From Nitrospirota bacterium (GTDB lineage: Bacteria; Nitrospirota; Nitrospiria; Nitrospirales; NS-4): a stretch of 37,795 nucleotides of DNA. Positions 1 through 7,684 of the stretch are shown one piece after another (within the stretch, counting starts at the first letter, position 1; each line of letters begins with the position of its first letter). The notes under the pieces are model-generated. The model did no database searches and was not told the DNA's origin. It saw only the letters and a program-made list of their open reading frames with translations. The stretch is taken from the NCBI GenBank assembly GCA_005877815.1, contig VBOG01000092.1, positions 1-37,795 on the forward strand, written 5' to 3'. The position numbers and the translations under genes are program-made.

Positions 1-758
1 CGCGCGAGGCCGCGCGTTCGTATATCGTTGCAACAGGCCACGCCCGGCACAGTGAGACCGACCTTCTGAACCGCATCGGCATCGATGCGTGCCCTGTCGG
101 ACAACGAGCGCGACACCTCCTTCAGCACCAGGACGCCGGTATGGCCGATAAAGCCGGCGATCAATACTCCCACCACCGGATCCAGCAAGGGATAACCGGC
201 CGCCACCGCGGCCAATCCGACGAGGACCGCCAATGAGGACAGAATGTCGCTGGCCGTGTGCAGAGAATCCGCCACCAGAATTTCGCTCTCGAGCGCCTCG
301 CCGCGCCGCCGCTCCCAGACCATGACACCTGTGTTCACCGCCATCGTGACCAGCATGACCGCGAAGCTGATCGGCGTCACATCCGGCACAACCGCATCCC
401 GCCAATGCAGATAGCTATTACGGAGAATAAACAGACAGGTTCCGAACAGCAGCAGCCCGATGCCGGCGGCCGCGAACGTTTCGAACTTCTTCCGACCGTA
501 GGGATGGATGGCATCGGGCGGGCGGCAGGCAATCCAGAGACCGATCAGCCCGATCACATTCGACATGCCGTCGAACGAGCTATGGATGCCGTCTGCCTGC
601 ATGCTGACGGAATTGGTGAGATAGCCATAGAGGAGTTTCGCCGCCGCGACGCCAAGATTCAGCCCAAGGATGATCCAGAGGATCAGGCGGGTTTCGCGGC
701 CTGCGGCGTCTGCTGCGGCACCACCAGCCCGACCACGCTGGCTCGGGTCACGGCTCAT
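1..758 (-). CDS. Cation diffusion facilitator (CDF) metal exporter, C-terminus missing
   Basis: Inner-membrane proton-driven exporter of divalent metal (Zn/Fe/Mn/Co/Ni type). About 252 residues can be read before the gene leaves the left edge. The two transmembrane metal-site motifs are visible: H59-SSF-D63 in TM2 (after ADGI) and a second HxxxD in TM5 (HTASD, after VADSL); HxxxD pairs are usual for Zn-type CDF members. The cytoplasmic C-terminal domain is only partly present. Start ATG at 758 is chosen because it overlaps the stop of the upstream exchanger gene by four bases (ATGA), a sign of translational coupling. It is the third gene of the larC operon. Metal specificity cannot be read from sequence; nickel is a possibility given larC, but that is inference. 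Confidence 0.88.
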   Translation of the reverse strand, partial: MSRDPSQRGRAGGAAADAAGRETRLILWIILGLNLGVAAAKLLYGYLTNSVSMQADGIHSSFDGMSNVIGLIGLWIACRPPDAIHPYGRKKFETFAAAGIGLLLFGTCLFILRNSYLHWRDAVVPDVTPISFAVMLVTMAVNTGVMVWERRRGEALESEILVADSLHTASDILSSLAVLVGLAAVAAGYPLLDPVVGVLIAGFIGHTGVLVLKEVSRSLSDRARIDADAVQKVGLTVPGVACCNDIRTRGLA

Positions 759-1747
759 CGGAAAAACAGATACCCCATGTACCCAGCATACAGGAAGCCT
801 GGCAGGATCAACGTCCGCGACTGCCACCGGCCGTACATCTGGATTTGGAGAAGGAATATGGTGGAGGCGGCAAGCGGAAGAATGAGGCTCAGCAACGACC
901 CCGTATCCAACGCCCACCGGGTGCCAAGGAGCCCGACAGCGACGGGGAACGTCCCCTGAAACACCATGGCTCCCGTAATGTTCCCTACCGCCAGTGCGTC
1001 TTTTTTCTTATAGACCCAAAAGAAGCTGTTCATGGCTTCCGGCATCTCGGTGGCGACCGGCGCGATGAGCAACGAGAGGATGAGCGGGGACACGCCCAGG
1101 TGGAGCGCCACATCTTTCACAAGGTGGACGAACATATTTGCACCACCGATCATCAATGCCAGCCCGAGAAGGGCTTGAACGACGATGAGACCGGTCGCCG
1201 GCCGACGGCTGTGCCGGGCGAGATATAACGGCGCGATCTCCATCCCGCTGACCTCGCCGCTCGTCAGATGGATCTTCACGTACCAGAGATAGGAGAGGAT
1301 CAGCGCGAAGGCCACGGCGTACCGCACCGGCGCCACGGGCGTAAACGAGACGAGAAACGCCAGACCATATCCTCCCAGAAAAAAACCGAGGTCAAGGCGG
1401 ACGGCATGATAGTCCAATTCGAACTGCTTCGATCGTTTCCGGCGGCGGGCCAGGAGCAAGACAAAGCCCGCGAGCAACGGGAGCGTCAAGGTCCCCAGCA
1501 TCAAGGGCGCTCCCAGAATCGCCCCAATCCCGATGTCGGTCTCGGTTTCGCTGTGCCCGCCAAAAATGGCAATGACGGGGATCAGCGTTTCGGGCAGCGC
1601 CGTGGCAATGCCCGCAAGAATGCTGCCGATCGCGCCGTCGGAAATCCCCATCCGGCGGCCGAGCCACTCGACGCCGTTTGTAAAGACGGCGGCCCCCCCG
1701 AGGATGATGGCAATCCCGAGCAGGAACAACAGCAGCGAAATGATCAT
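755..1747 (-). CDS. Sodium/calcium exchanger family (CaCA) membrane antiporter
   Basis: 330-residue integral membrane protein with about ten hydrophobic segments and the two inverted alpha repeats of the CaCA superfamily: alpha-1 around residues 38-60 (GSILAGIATALPETLIPVI) and alpha-2 near residues 230-260 (APVATEMPEAMNSF, then AVGNITGAM). The acidic residues of the two repeats (ALPE, ATEMPE) are the expected cation ligands. The family exchanges Ca2+ (or another cation) for Na+ or H+. Its ATG overlaps the larC stop by four bases and its own stop overlaps the CDF start by four bases, so three metal-related genes form one coupled unit. Substrate not determinable from sequence. Confidence 0.88.
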   Translation of the reverse strand: MIISLLLFLLGIAIILGGAAVFTNGVEWLGRRMGISDGAIGSILAGIATALPETLIPVIAIFGGHSETETDIGIGAILGAPLMLGTLTLPLLAGFVLLLARRRKRSKQFELDYHAVRLDLGFFLGGYGLAFLVSFTPVAPVRYAVAFALILSYLWYVKIHLTSGEVSGMEIAPLYLARHSRRPATGLIVVQALLGLALMIGGANMFVHLVKDVALHLGVSPLILSLLIAPVATEMPEAMNSFFWVYKKKDALAVGNITGAMVFQGTFPVAVGLLGTRWALDTGSLLSLILPLAASTIFLLQIQMYGRWQSRTLILPGFLYAGYMGYLFFR

Positions 1748-2919
1748 GAGATCCGCCGCAGGGCTCGTTCGACTTCTTGCATGACCCGGCGGAGCGGCAG
1801 TCCCGTTTGCTCTGCGATCCGTTTGCAGTCGCGGTACTCTGGGCTGGCTTTGAGCGGTCCTCCTTTGGGCACCTGGGCGACCTTGACCCGAACTAGTCCG
1901 AACTTCGTCGCGACTTCGGTGATTTCACGCGCCAGCACCCGGCGCGCCACTTCCTGGACGCGTACGCCCAATGTGGTCGTCTCGGCAAATACGACCTTCA
2001 TCACGGCTTCGAGCTTTCCGGGGTCGGCGAGCACTGTCAACACGATGCCCGGGCGCCCGCGCTTCATGATCACCGGGGTGAGCGTGGCATCCAACGCTCC
2101 TTGCGCGAGCAACCGCTCCATCAACAGCTCATACGCCTGCGGGTTCATATCGTCCAGATTGGTTTCCAACACCATGATGCGATCGGACTCGGCCGTCGAG
2201 ACGGTCTCGCCGAGAAACAACCGGAGCGCATTGGCCCAATCAGGGGGATTGAAGGCACCGGCGCCATAGCCCACCGCGGAAATGGACATGGGAGGCATTG
2301 TGCCGACGCCGGCGGCAAGCGTCGCGATCAAAGCCGCCCCCGTCGGAGTCGTCAGTTCGCGAGACGGACCGGCGGCATAGACCGTGAGACCAGTCACGAT
2401 GTTGGCCGTCGCGGGGGCCGGCACCGGCATCAGTCCGTGTTCACCGCGAATTGTCCCTGCTCCCAGATTGATGGCGGATGCGTAAATCGCTTCAATGCCG
2501 AGGAGATGGCAGGCCCACACAGTCCCGACAACATCCACCAGTGAGTCGATCACTCCGAGCTCATGAAAATGCACGTTGCGAACAGAGGTGGCATGCACGG
2601 CGGCTTCCGCCTCGCCTAGGCGCTGAAACACCGCCAGGGACCGCGCGCGCACAGGTTGCGGAAGCCTCGCTGTCCGGAGAAGCTTCTGGATGTCCCGGAG
2701 CGACATCGGCCGGTCGGCTCCGGCTTCGATGATGATGTCCACTTTTGTTGCAGAAAGCGCCCCGCGCGTGACCCGCCGTCGGCGCAGCGAGTATCCGGCC
2801 AGCTTGAGTGTCGCCAGCGCCTTCGTTAACGTGCCGAATGGCAAACCGGCGTCTACAAAGGCGCCGAGGCACATGTCGCCGCTGATCCCGGAGAAGCAGT
2901 CGAAATATGCAATCTTCAT
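1744..2919 (-). CDS. larC: LarC, nickel insertion protein for the nickel-pincer nucleotide cofactor
   Basis: 391 residues. The N-terminus contains DCFSGISGDM, the family hallmark, followed by GAFVDAGLP and the HFHELGVIDSLVDVVG segment near residues 110-127. LarC is a CTP-dependent cyclometallase that inserts Ni2+ into the P2TMN cofactor made by LarB and LarE (known for Lactiplantibacillus plantarum). In that species larC is read through a programmed frameshift; here it is one uninterrupted frame. First gene of a minus-strand operon with an exchanger and a CDF transporter; larB lies about 750 bases away on the same strand, in another transcription unit. No larE or lactate racemase larA is in the window. 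No convincing Shine-Dalgarno is seen before the ATG at 2919. Confidence 0.93.
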   Translation of the reverse strand: MKIAYFDCFSGISGDMCLGAFVDAGLPFGTLTKALATLKLAGYSLRRRRVTRGALSATKVDIIIEAGADRPMSLRDIQKLLRTARLPQPVRARSLAVFQRLGEAEAAVHATSVRNVHFHELGVIDSLVDVVGTVWACHLLGIEAIYASAINLGAGTIRGEHGLMPVPAPATANIVTGLTVYAAGPSRELTTPTGAALIATLAAGVGTMPPMSISAVGYGAGAFNPPDWANALRLFLGETVSTAESDRIMVLETNLDDMNPQAYELLMERLLAQGALDATLTPVIMKRGRPGIVLTVLADPGKLEAVMKVVFAETTTLGVRVQEVARRVLAREITEVATKFGLVRVKVAQVPKGGPLKASPEYRDCKRIAEQTGLPLRRVMQEVERALRRIS

Positions 2920-3076
2920 TTCACACTCAAGAGGGAGACTCCCGGCAGCACGCAGGTAGAATAGATGGTCATCTTATCAAAGAGTTTTCCTTGAATTCCA
3001 TGGCCATGACCTTGCGCAATCTTGCAATCAATCACCTAATGCCCTTCCGAAGTGGGGTCGTACTTAGTCCAATTCG

Positions 3077-3105
3077 TTGACAGGGTGGAATGCGTGTGCT
3101 ATTCA
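3077..3105 (+). promoter_or_regulatory. Candidate sigma-70 promoter
   Basis: TTGACA at 3077-3082, 17-base spacer, TATTCA at 3100-3105. The -35 is a perfect consensus; the -10 matches only partly. A transcript would start about 3112, six bases before the ATG at 3118, giving an almost leaderless message. It lies inside the longer reading that would use GTG 3052, so that upstream start is unlikely. Confidence 0.45.
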
Positions 3106-3117
3106 CTGACCTGCGTT

Positions 3118-3699
3118 ATGCTGGAAGAGTCCCTCAAGCCGTTTCCGCAACTGGGACGACGAACGCTCGGCCCTCTCTGGTTGATCTGCCTCATCATTTC
3201 GGCATGGCTGCTGTCCAGCGCCGGCGATGGCATCGGCCATGCCGCGAAACCCAAGACGAAATATAGGCTCCCGGATATCAAGATTCTGTCCGTTGAAACC
3301 GCTCCGCTTCCCTTCGTGATTCCCAGCGAAACGCCGTTGACGCTTACGATCATGGTGGCCCTGCCGAAGACGATTCCAGAGGATTCTCTCCTCGATGTCA
3401 CGACGATGATCACCTCCGCCTCCAAATACTCCATCCGGTTGCTCACCAGCCGACAGATGCTGACCGAACTGGGCGAGCCCGTTCAGGGCAGCACATCTGA
3501 TGCCTCCCGCACACTGGAAATCGTTCAGACATGGGACGGTACGGATCACACGAAGCGGATCGTCTCGGAAGGAAGGTACGACTATCAGGTGCAGGCGAAA
3601 TTGATGGTGATGGGCAAAGATGGTCCGTTGACGCGTTCGACCGCATGGAAGAAGCGAGGGAACTTCGAGGTTAGGGCCCAGCCGGCTTCTCGTGATTGA
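3118..3699 (+). CDS. Small exported protein of unknown function
   Basis: 193 residues from ATG 3118. Residues 14-33 form a hydrophobic segment preceded by Arg-Arg (GRRTLGPLWLICLIISAW) and followed by a small-residue stretch ending in HAA, consistent with a signal peptide or N-terminal anchor. The remainder looks beta-rich and soluble (segments such as PLTLTIMVALP, YDYQVQAKLMVMG), perhaps an Ig-like fold, but no family was recognised. A GTG at 3052 would extend the frame by 22 codons, but a promoter-like element lies inside that extension and it adds residues before the signal. No Shine-Dalgarno is visible before 3118. The last 29 bases overlap the 3' end of the convergent larB. Confidence 0.6.
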   Translation: MLEESLKPFPQLGRRTLGPLWLICLIISAWLLSSAGDGIGHAAKPKTKYRLPDIKILSVETAPLPFVIPSETPLTLTIMVALPKTIPEDSLLDVTTMITSASKYSIRLLTSRQMLTELGEPVQGSTSDASRTLEIVQTWDGTDHTKRIVSEGRYDYQVQAKLMVMGKDGPLTRSTAWKKRGNFEVRAQPASRD

Positions 3700-4447
3700 T
3701 CCGGTGAGCTAGACACGCCGCGCCGAAGCCGTTATCAATGTTCACCACTCCAACTCCCGCCGCGCAGGAATTCAGCATCGCCAGCAGCGCCGAAAGCCCG
3801 CCAAAACTCGCCCCATAACCCCGGCTCGTCGGCACCGCGATCACAGGCTGTCGGACCAACCCGCCGACGACACTGGGCAACGCGCCATCCATTCCCGCCA
3901 CGACAATCATCACGCGCGCCGCTTCCAGCTCCGCGCTTCGGTTCAACAAGCGATGCAAGCCCGCTACTCCGACATCGTACAATGTGACGACCCGGTTCCC
4001 CAGTATCTGTGCCGTCACGCGGGCTTCTTCCGCGACAGGAACATCGGCGGTCCCCGCCGTGATAATGAGGATGTGGCCGACGCCACGCAACGCCGCTGTC
4101 CCCCATCCCTTCGGCGGACGGATCACGACCGTTCGCCCCAGAGAGTCGTGTTGAGCGCGCCGATCCAGCTTGAGCAGCCCACGGGCGGTCGCAGGGTCCA
4201 CCCTGGTCGCCAGTACCGGATGGCCGTTACGCATAAGACGGCGCGCAATTTCGACGACCTGTGCGGTGGTTTTTCCCTCGCACAAAATAGTCTCCGGCAT
4301 CCCTTGCCGTAATGTCCGGTGATGATCAAGGGTTGCAAACCCCAGCGGTTCATACGGAAGGGTCTTGAGCTGTCGCAGGGCGGCGTCGGCTCCGAGTGTT
4401 CCTTCCTCCACCTCACGCAAAAGACGCCGGATGCGATCTTCCGTCAT
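3671..4447 (-). CDS. larB: LarB, pyridinium-3,5-biscarboxylate mononucleotide synthase
   Basis: 258 residues from ATG 4447. The family carboxylates and hydrolyses nicotinic acid adenine dinucleotide as the first step of nickel-pincer cofactor synthesis. The C-terminal half is PurE-like: AGTADVPVAEEA (131-142), PTSRGYGASFGGL (206-218), then NSCAAGVGVVNIDNG, where Cys228 matches the reactive cysteine described for L. plantarum LarB. A longer frame reaches back to 4534 but would overlap gpsA; ATG 4447 lies two bases after the gpsA stop, fitting an operon. The 3' end overlaps the convergent gene at 3118-3699. With larC nearby, two of three cofactor genes are here; larE is not seen. Confidence 0.93.
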   Translation of the reverse strand: MTEDRIRRLLREVEEGTLGADAALRQLKTLPYEPLGFATLDHHRTLRQGMPETILCEGKTTAQVVEIARRLMRNGHPVLATRVDPATARGLLKLDRRAQHDSLGRTVVIRPPKGWGTAALRGVGHILIITAGTADVPVAEEARVTAQILGNRVVTLYDVGVAGLHRLLNRSAELEAARVMIVVAGMDGALPSVVGGLVRQPVIAVPTSRGYGASFGGLSALLAMLNSCAAGVGVVNIDNGFGAACLAHRINHEKPAGP

Positions 4448-4449
4448 GA

Positions 4450-5454
4450 TCAATCCAGTTCCTGCCGGGCGGCTCTCTCCATAAGGTCCGAAGCCGCGCG
4501 CCGCGGCTCCTTCCCCGCAAACAGCACGGCGCACACCTCACGAACAATGGGCATCTCTACGTGATAGCGTTCGGCGAGCGCGGCTGCCACGGCAGCCGTA
4601 TGGATGCCTTCAGCGACCGTATGCGTGCCGGCCACGATCTCGGGAAGTTTTTTCCCTTGTCCCAATTGAACGCCGACTGACCGGTTGCGACTCAACCCTC
4701 CTGTGCAGGTCAAGGTGAGATCGCCCATCCCTGACAGACCGGCAAATGTCCGCGGGTCCGCGCCCATCGCCGTGCCGAGCCGTACGATCTCCGCGAGCCC
4801 GCGCGTGATCAATGCCGCTCGTGTATTGTGCCCAAGGCCCAAGCCATCCACGATGCCCGCTGCCAAGGCAATGACGTTTTTGAGCGCGCCGCCGATTTCA
4901 ACGCCTATGCGATCGCTGCTGAGGTAGACCCGAAACGTGGACGTCATCAGCAGACGCTGTAATACGGCGCCTTCAGGCACGGGGGGACCGGCCAACACCA
5001 CCGCCGTCGGCTGATTATGGGTCACTTCAGCCGCAAAACTGGGACCTGACAGGGCAAACACCGATCCCGCTGGGATCTCTAGTGTCTCTTCGAGAAGAAC
5101 GGCCATCGTCCGCAGGCGTTTCTCTTCCAAACCCTTGGTAGCCGTGACGATCGGAATTCCTTTCGGCATCAACGGCGCCAGCTGCGTGAGGACACCCGAA
5201 GCGACATGGGACGGGACGACAAAGATCACCGCCTCGGCCCCGCTGACACACTCGGCCAGAGAACCGGTGGCCTCAAGGGTGTCGGGCAGACGCACGCCGG
5301 GCAGATAGCGCCGGTTCTCCCTGAGCGAGGCAATCTCGGCGACAACCTCGGGTTCGAAGGCCCACAGCCGTACCCGCTCCCCTTTTCCGGCCACGAGCCA
5401 GGCGAGAGCCGTCCCCCAGGCGCCGGCCCCAATGACGGCCACGGGCCCGTTCAT
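4450..5454 (-). CDS. gpsA: Glycerol-3-phosphate dehydrogenase [NAD(P)+]
   Basis: 334 residues, the usual length. Reduces dihydroxyacetone phosphate to sn-glycerol 3-phosphate for phospholipid synthesis in the cytoplasm. The N-terminal Rossmann motif GAGAWGTALA is at residues 9-18; the family catalytic-lysine region reads GGALKNVIALAAGIVDGL, followed by GHNTRAALITRGLAE and the LSGMGDLTLTC signature. The ATG overlaps the stop of the upstream gene by four bases and the stop is two bases before larB, so it is the middle gene of a three-gene coupled operon. Confidence 0.96.
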   Translation of the reverse strand: MNGPVAVIGAGAWGTALAWLVAGKGERVRLWAFEPEVVAEIASLRENRRYLPGVRLPDTLEATGSLAECVSGAEAVIFVVPSHVASGVLTQLAPLMPKGIPIVTATKGLEEKRLRTMAVLLEETLEIPAGSVFALSGPSFAAEVTHNQPTAVVLAGPPVPEGAVLQRLLMTSTFRVYLSSDRIGVEIGGALKNVIALAAGIVDGLGLGHNTRAALITRGLAEIVRLGTAMGADPRTFAGLSGMGDLTLTCTGGLSRNRSVGVQLGQGKKLPEIVAGTHTVAEGIHTAAVAAALAERYHVEMPIVREVCAVLFAGKEPRRAASDLMERAARQELD

Positions 5455-6041
5455 TTCAGGATGTCCTGGAGAACCGTGAGCAGATCTTCTTTCAACGTGA
5501 ACTTGGTGGAAGTCTCAGTGCGCTCGGGCACCAACAAGGTGGCATGAAAGGAAATATGGCCGATGGGTAACCGGTCATGTTGGGCCACCCCTTCTGCATC
5601 CGCATCCGGTTTTTCGGGAAGGATCAATTCTATTTTTTCAACTTGAGGCACGATGCTGGAGCTATCAAATTTTCCATATGCCTGCACAATTTCACTGATC
5701 ATAGACAACACGGCTTCATTTTCAGACTGGCCCGCCACAGCCCGAGGAATCACTTTGACGACCGTGTCGCCTGCCGGAAGAAGCTCCCAGGCCTCGGGAT
5801 CGACAAACTTCTTGACGCCAAGCGCGATGAAGTCGTCGGCCAGTTCTTTGCTGTAACCGCCGTAGGCATATCTGAAAAAGCGGTAATGAAATCCTTTCGC
5901 CCTCCTGCCGAGTTGCTGCAACTCCGACAAAAAGACGAGCTGTTGGAGCTTCACATCGCCGTCAATGCCGAACCGAGCGGCGACTTTCAAAAGAAACAAC
6001 AGGAGCAGGCGGTCTATCGTGGTTTCAGCAGTGGAACGCAC
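5451..6041 (-). CDS. YwgA/Panacea-like protein
   Basis: 196 residues, soluble. The N-terminal part has TTIDRLLLLFLL, KLQQLVFLSELQ and FRYAYGGYSKELADDF, a layout resembling the YwgA family and the wider Panacea (SocA/DUF4065) fold, whose core reads K-L-Q-K-L-x-F then Y-x-Y/H-G-P/G-Y-S. The C-terminal half (from about residue 110) is acidic and unrecognised. Panacea proteins are often antitoxins or adaptor-like factors, but no toxin gene is adjacent: the neighbours are gpsA (four-base overlap) and larB. Function unknown; the family link is by eye. First gene of the minus-strand operon, divergent from fur across a 155-base gap. Confidence 0.6.
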   Translation of the reverse strand: MRSTAETTIDRLLLLFLLKVAARFGIDGDVKLQQLVFLSELQQLGRRAKGFHYRFFRYAYGGYSKELADDFIALGVKKFVDPEAWELLPAGDTVVKVIPRAVAGQSENEAVLSMISEIVQAYGKFDSSSIVPQVEKIELILPEKPDADAEGVAQHDRLPIGHISFHATLLVPERTETSTKFTLKEDLLTVLQDILK

Positions 6042-6140
6042 GGCGGATTATGTCCATAGGGCCGGATGTCTTGTCAACGGCGAACCCCTTGTCGGCTAAG
6101 GAGATTAACGTGTTAGACAACCCCCGGCATCGGAAACAAC

Positions 6141-6184
6141 TTGACGGAGGTGAGTAATTCGGTTCTAATAATGAGTCTCAATTA
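6141..6184 (+). promoter_or_regulatory. Candidate fur promoter with overlapping Fur-box-like operator
   Basis: TTGACG (6141-6146) and TAATAA (6166-6171), spacer 19, followed by an imperfect inverted repeat TAATGAG-T-CTCAATTA at 6169-6184. The repeat resembles Fur/PerR operators (AT-rich 7-1-7 palindromes with TGAG/CTCA cores) and covers the -10 and start region, where Fur binding would block transcription. It lies 13-28 bases upstream of the fur ATG, so autoregulation and iron control of the downstream importer is the likely reading. Confidence 0.5.
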
Positions 6185-6196
6185 CGGCAATTTCAC

Positions 6197-6625
6197 ATGA
6201 AACACACAAAGGAATGGGCACTGCTACGTACTCACCTCGCGAAGCATGGACTGAAGGTCACGAAGCAACGCGAGGTGATTCTTGACGCCTTCCTCTCGAT
6301 GGAGCACGTGACCGCGGAACATCTCTACCGCATGCTCAGTCGTCACAAGCCGCACATTGGCTTGGCGACCATCTACCGCACACTCAATCTCCTGTGCGAT
6401 TCAGGCATTGCGCAGGAGCGCCATTTCGGTTCTCAGACCCACTACGACAATGTGGTCAACAAACGGCATCACGATCACATGATCTGCACGCAATGCGGGG
6501 CAATCGTCGAGTTTGAAAATTGCGACATCGAACATTTGCAGGAAGAAGTGGCTGCCCGCCACGGCTTCACGATCACGACACACAAGCTGGAACTCTACGG
6601 CATTTGCAGCAACTGTAAAAATTGA
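6197..6625 (+). CDS. fur: Fur family metal-responsive transcription regulator
   Basis: 142 residues. The winged-helix DNA-binding half (residues 1-85) contains KVTKQREVILDAF and HIGLATIYRTLNLL, the recognition-helix signature. The C-terminal half has the regulatory metal site HHDH (91-94) and both structural zinc pairs, C97xxC100 and C137xxC140. Fur with Fe2+ represses iron uptake; PerR members look very similar, so the sensed signal is not certain. Position directly upstream of an iron(III) ABC importer, 20 bases apart, supports Fur. A Fur-box-like repeat overlaps the promoter. No strong Shine-Dalgarno precedes the ATG at 6197. Confidence 0.9.
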   Translation: MKHTKEWALLRTHLAKHGLKVTKQREVILDAFLSMEHVTAEHLYRMLSRHKPHIGLATIYRTLNLLCDSGIAQERHFGSQTHYDNVVNKRHHDHMICTQCGAIVEFENCDIEHLQEEVAARHGFTITTHKLELYGICSNCKN

Positions 6626-6645
6626 CCGCTTCTTTAGGAGCTAAC

Positions 6646-7683
6646 ATGCGATCGGGTCTCAATATTATTATCTTTAGGGTCCTTCCGGTCCTTGGCATTT
6701 TGCTGCTCGGTTTCGTGTGGCTGGCGCCGGCCTTCCTCGCACATGCCGCCGCTGGGAGCCTCGTCATCTACTCGGGCCGAAAGGAAAAAGCCATCAAGCC
6801 CGTCGTCGAGGCCTTCACGAAATTGACCGGCATTCCCGTGGACTTGAAAGTCGGCAAGACCTCCGGCCTCGCCAACGAGATTCGCATGGAAAAGTCCACT
6901 CCCCGCGGCGACCTCTTCATTTCCACCGAAGGCGGCATCATGGAAATTCTCGCCAAGGAAGGACTGTTCGATCCCTATCAGTCCCCCAAGACAAAGGCCG
7001 TCCCGGGCGACTTCAAAAGCACCTCCGGAATGTGGACCGGAATCTCCGGACGCGCGCGGATTATTTTGTACAACAAAAATCTTGTCCGTGAAAAGGATGT
7101 CCCGAGGTCCGTCTTCGATCTCACAAAACCCCAATGGAAGGGCAAGCTCGCGATTGCGGGCACCCGCGAACGGACGACGCTCGCCTGGGTCTCCACGTTG
7201 GTGGCGGAAAAAGGTGAGGCGTTCACGCGGGACTATCTCAAAGGCTTGCACGCAAATGGCCTCAAGATCCTCGCGGACAATACCGAAGTCTGGCAGGGGG
7301 TCGGCCGGGGTGAGTTCGCCATCGGCCTCACGAACTCGCCCAATTATTACCTCGCGAAGAAAAACGGCCTGCCCGTCGGGGTCGCGTACCCTGATCAGGG
7401 ACCGTCCGACATCGGCACACCGATCAGCCCCAATGCCGCGGCGGTCATTAAAGGTGCGGCGAATCGTGACGCCGCTCATCGATTTATTGATTTCGTGCTC
7501 TCCCCGGATGGACAGCGCATTTTGGTGACCGCTGATTATGAAATTCCCATCATTCCCGGAATGGACCCCGGGGAAGTCCTCCCTGCAAAAGCTATCAAAA
7601 CTCCAAAAACCAGCGAAGAGCGTCTGGCGGAGTTGGCGGAACCGACTCTGAAGCTCCTCGCAGGACTCAGCCCGGATTGGTGA
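6646..7683 (+). CDS. fbpA: Iron(III) ABC transporter, periplasmic substrate-binding protein
   Basis: 345 residues from ATG 6646, chosen because TAGGAG at 6635-6640 is well spaced; an earlier in-frame codon at 6622 overlaps the fur stop. Residues 1-36 form a signal peptide (hydrophobic core about 13-30, AHAAA cleavage region). The mature protein starts SLVIYSGRKEKAIKPVVEAF, the FbpA/FutA-type fold, and carries the paired tyrosines Y234-Y235 (SPNYYLAKK) that bind ferric iron in this family. It would deliver Fe3+ to the permease encoded one base downstream. Together with fur this is an iron-uptake operon. Confidence 0.92.
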   Translation: MRSGLNIIIFRVLPVLGILLLGFVWLAPAFLAHAAAGSLVIYSGRKEKAIKPVVEAFTKLTGIPVDLKVGKTSGLANEIRMEKSTPRGDLFISTEGGIMEILAKEGLFDPYQSPKTKAVPGDFKSTSGMWTGISGRARIILYNKNLVREKDVPRSVFDLTKPQWKGKLAIAGTRERTTLAWVSTLVAEKGEAFTRDYLKGLHANGLKILADNTEVWQGVGRGEFAIGLTNSPNYYLAKKNGLPVGVAYPDQGPSDIGTPISPNAAAVIKGAANRDAAHRFIDFVLSPDGQRILVTADYEIPIIPGMDPGEVLPAKAIKTPKTSEERLAELAEPTLKLLAGLSPDW

Positions 7684-7684
7684 A

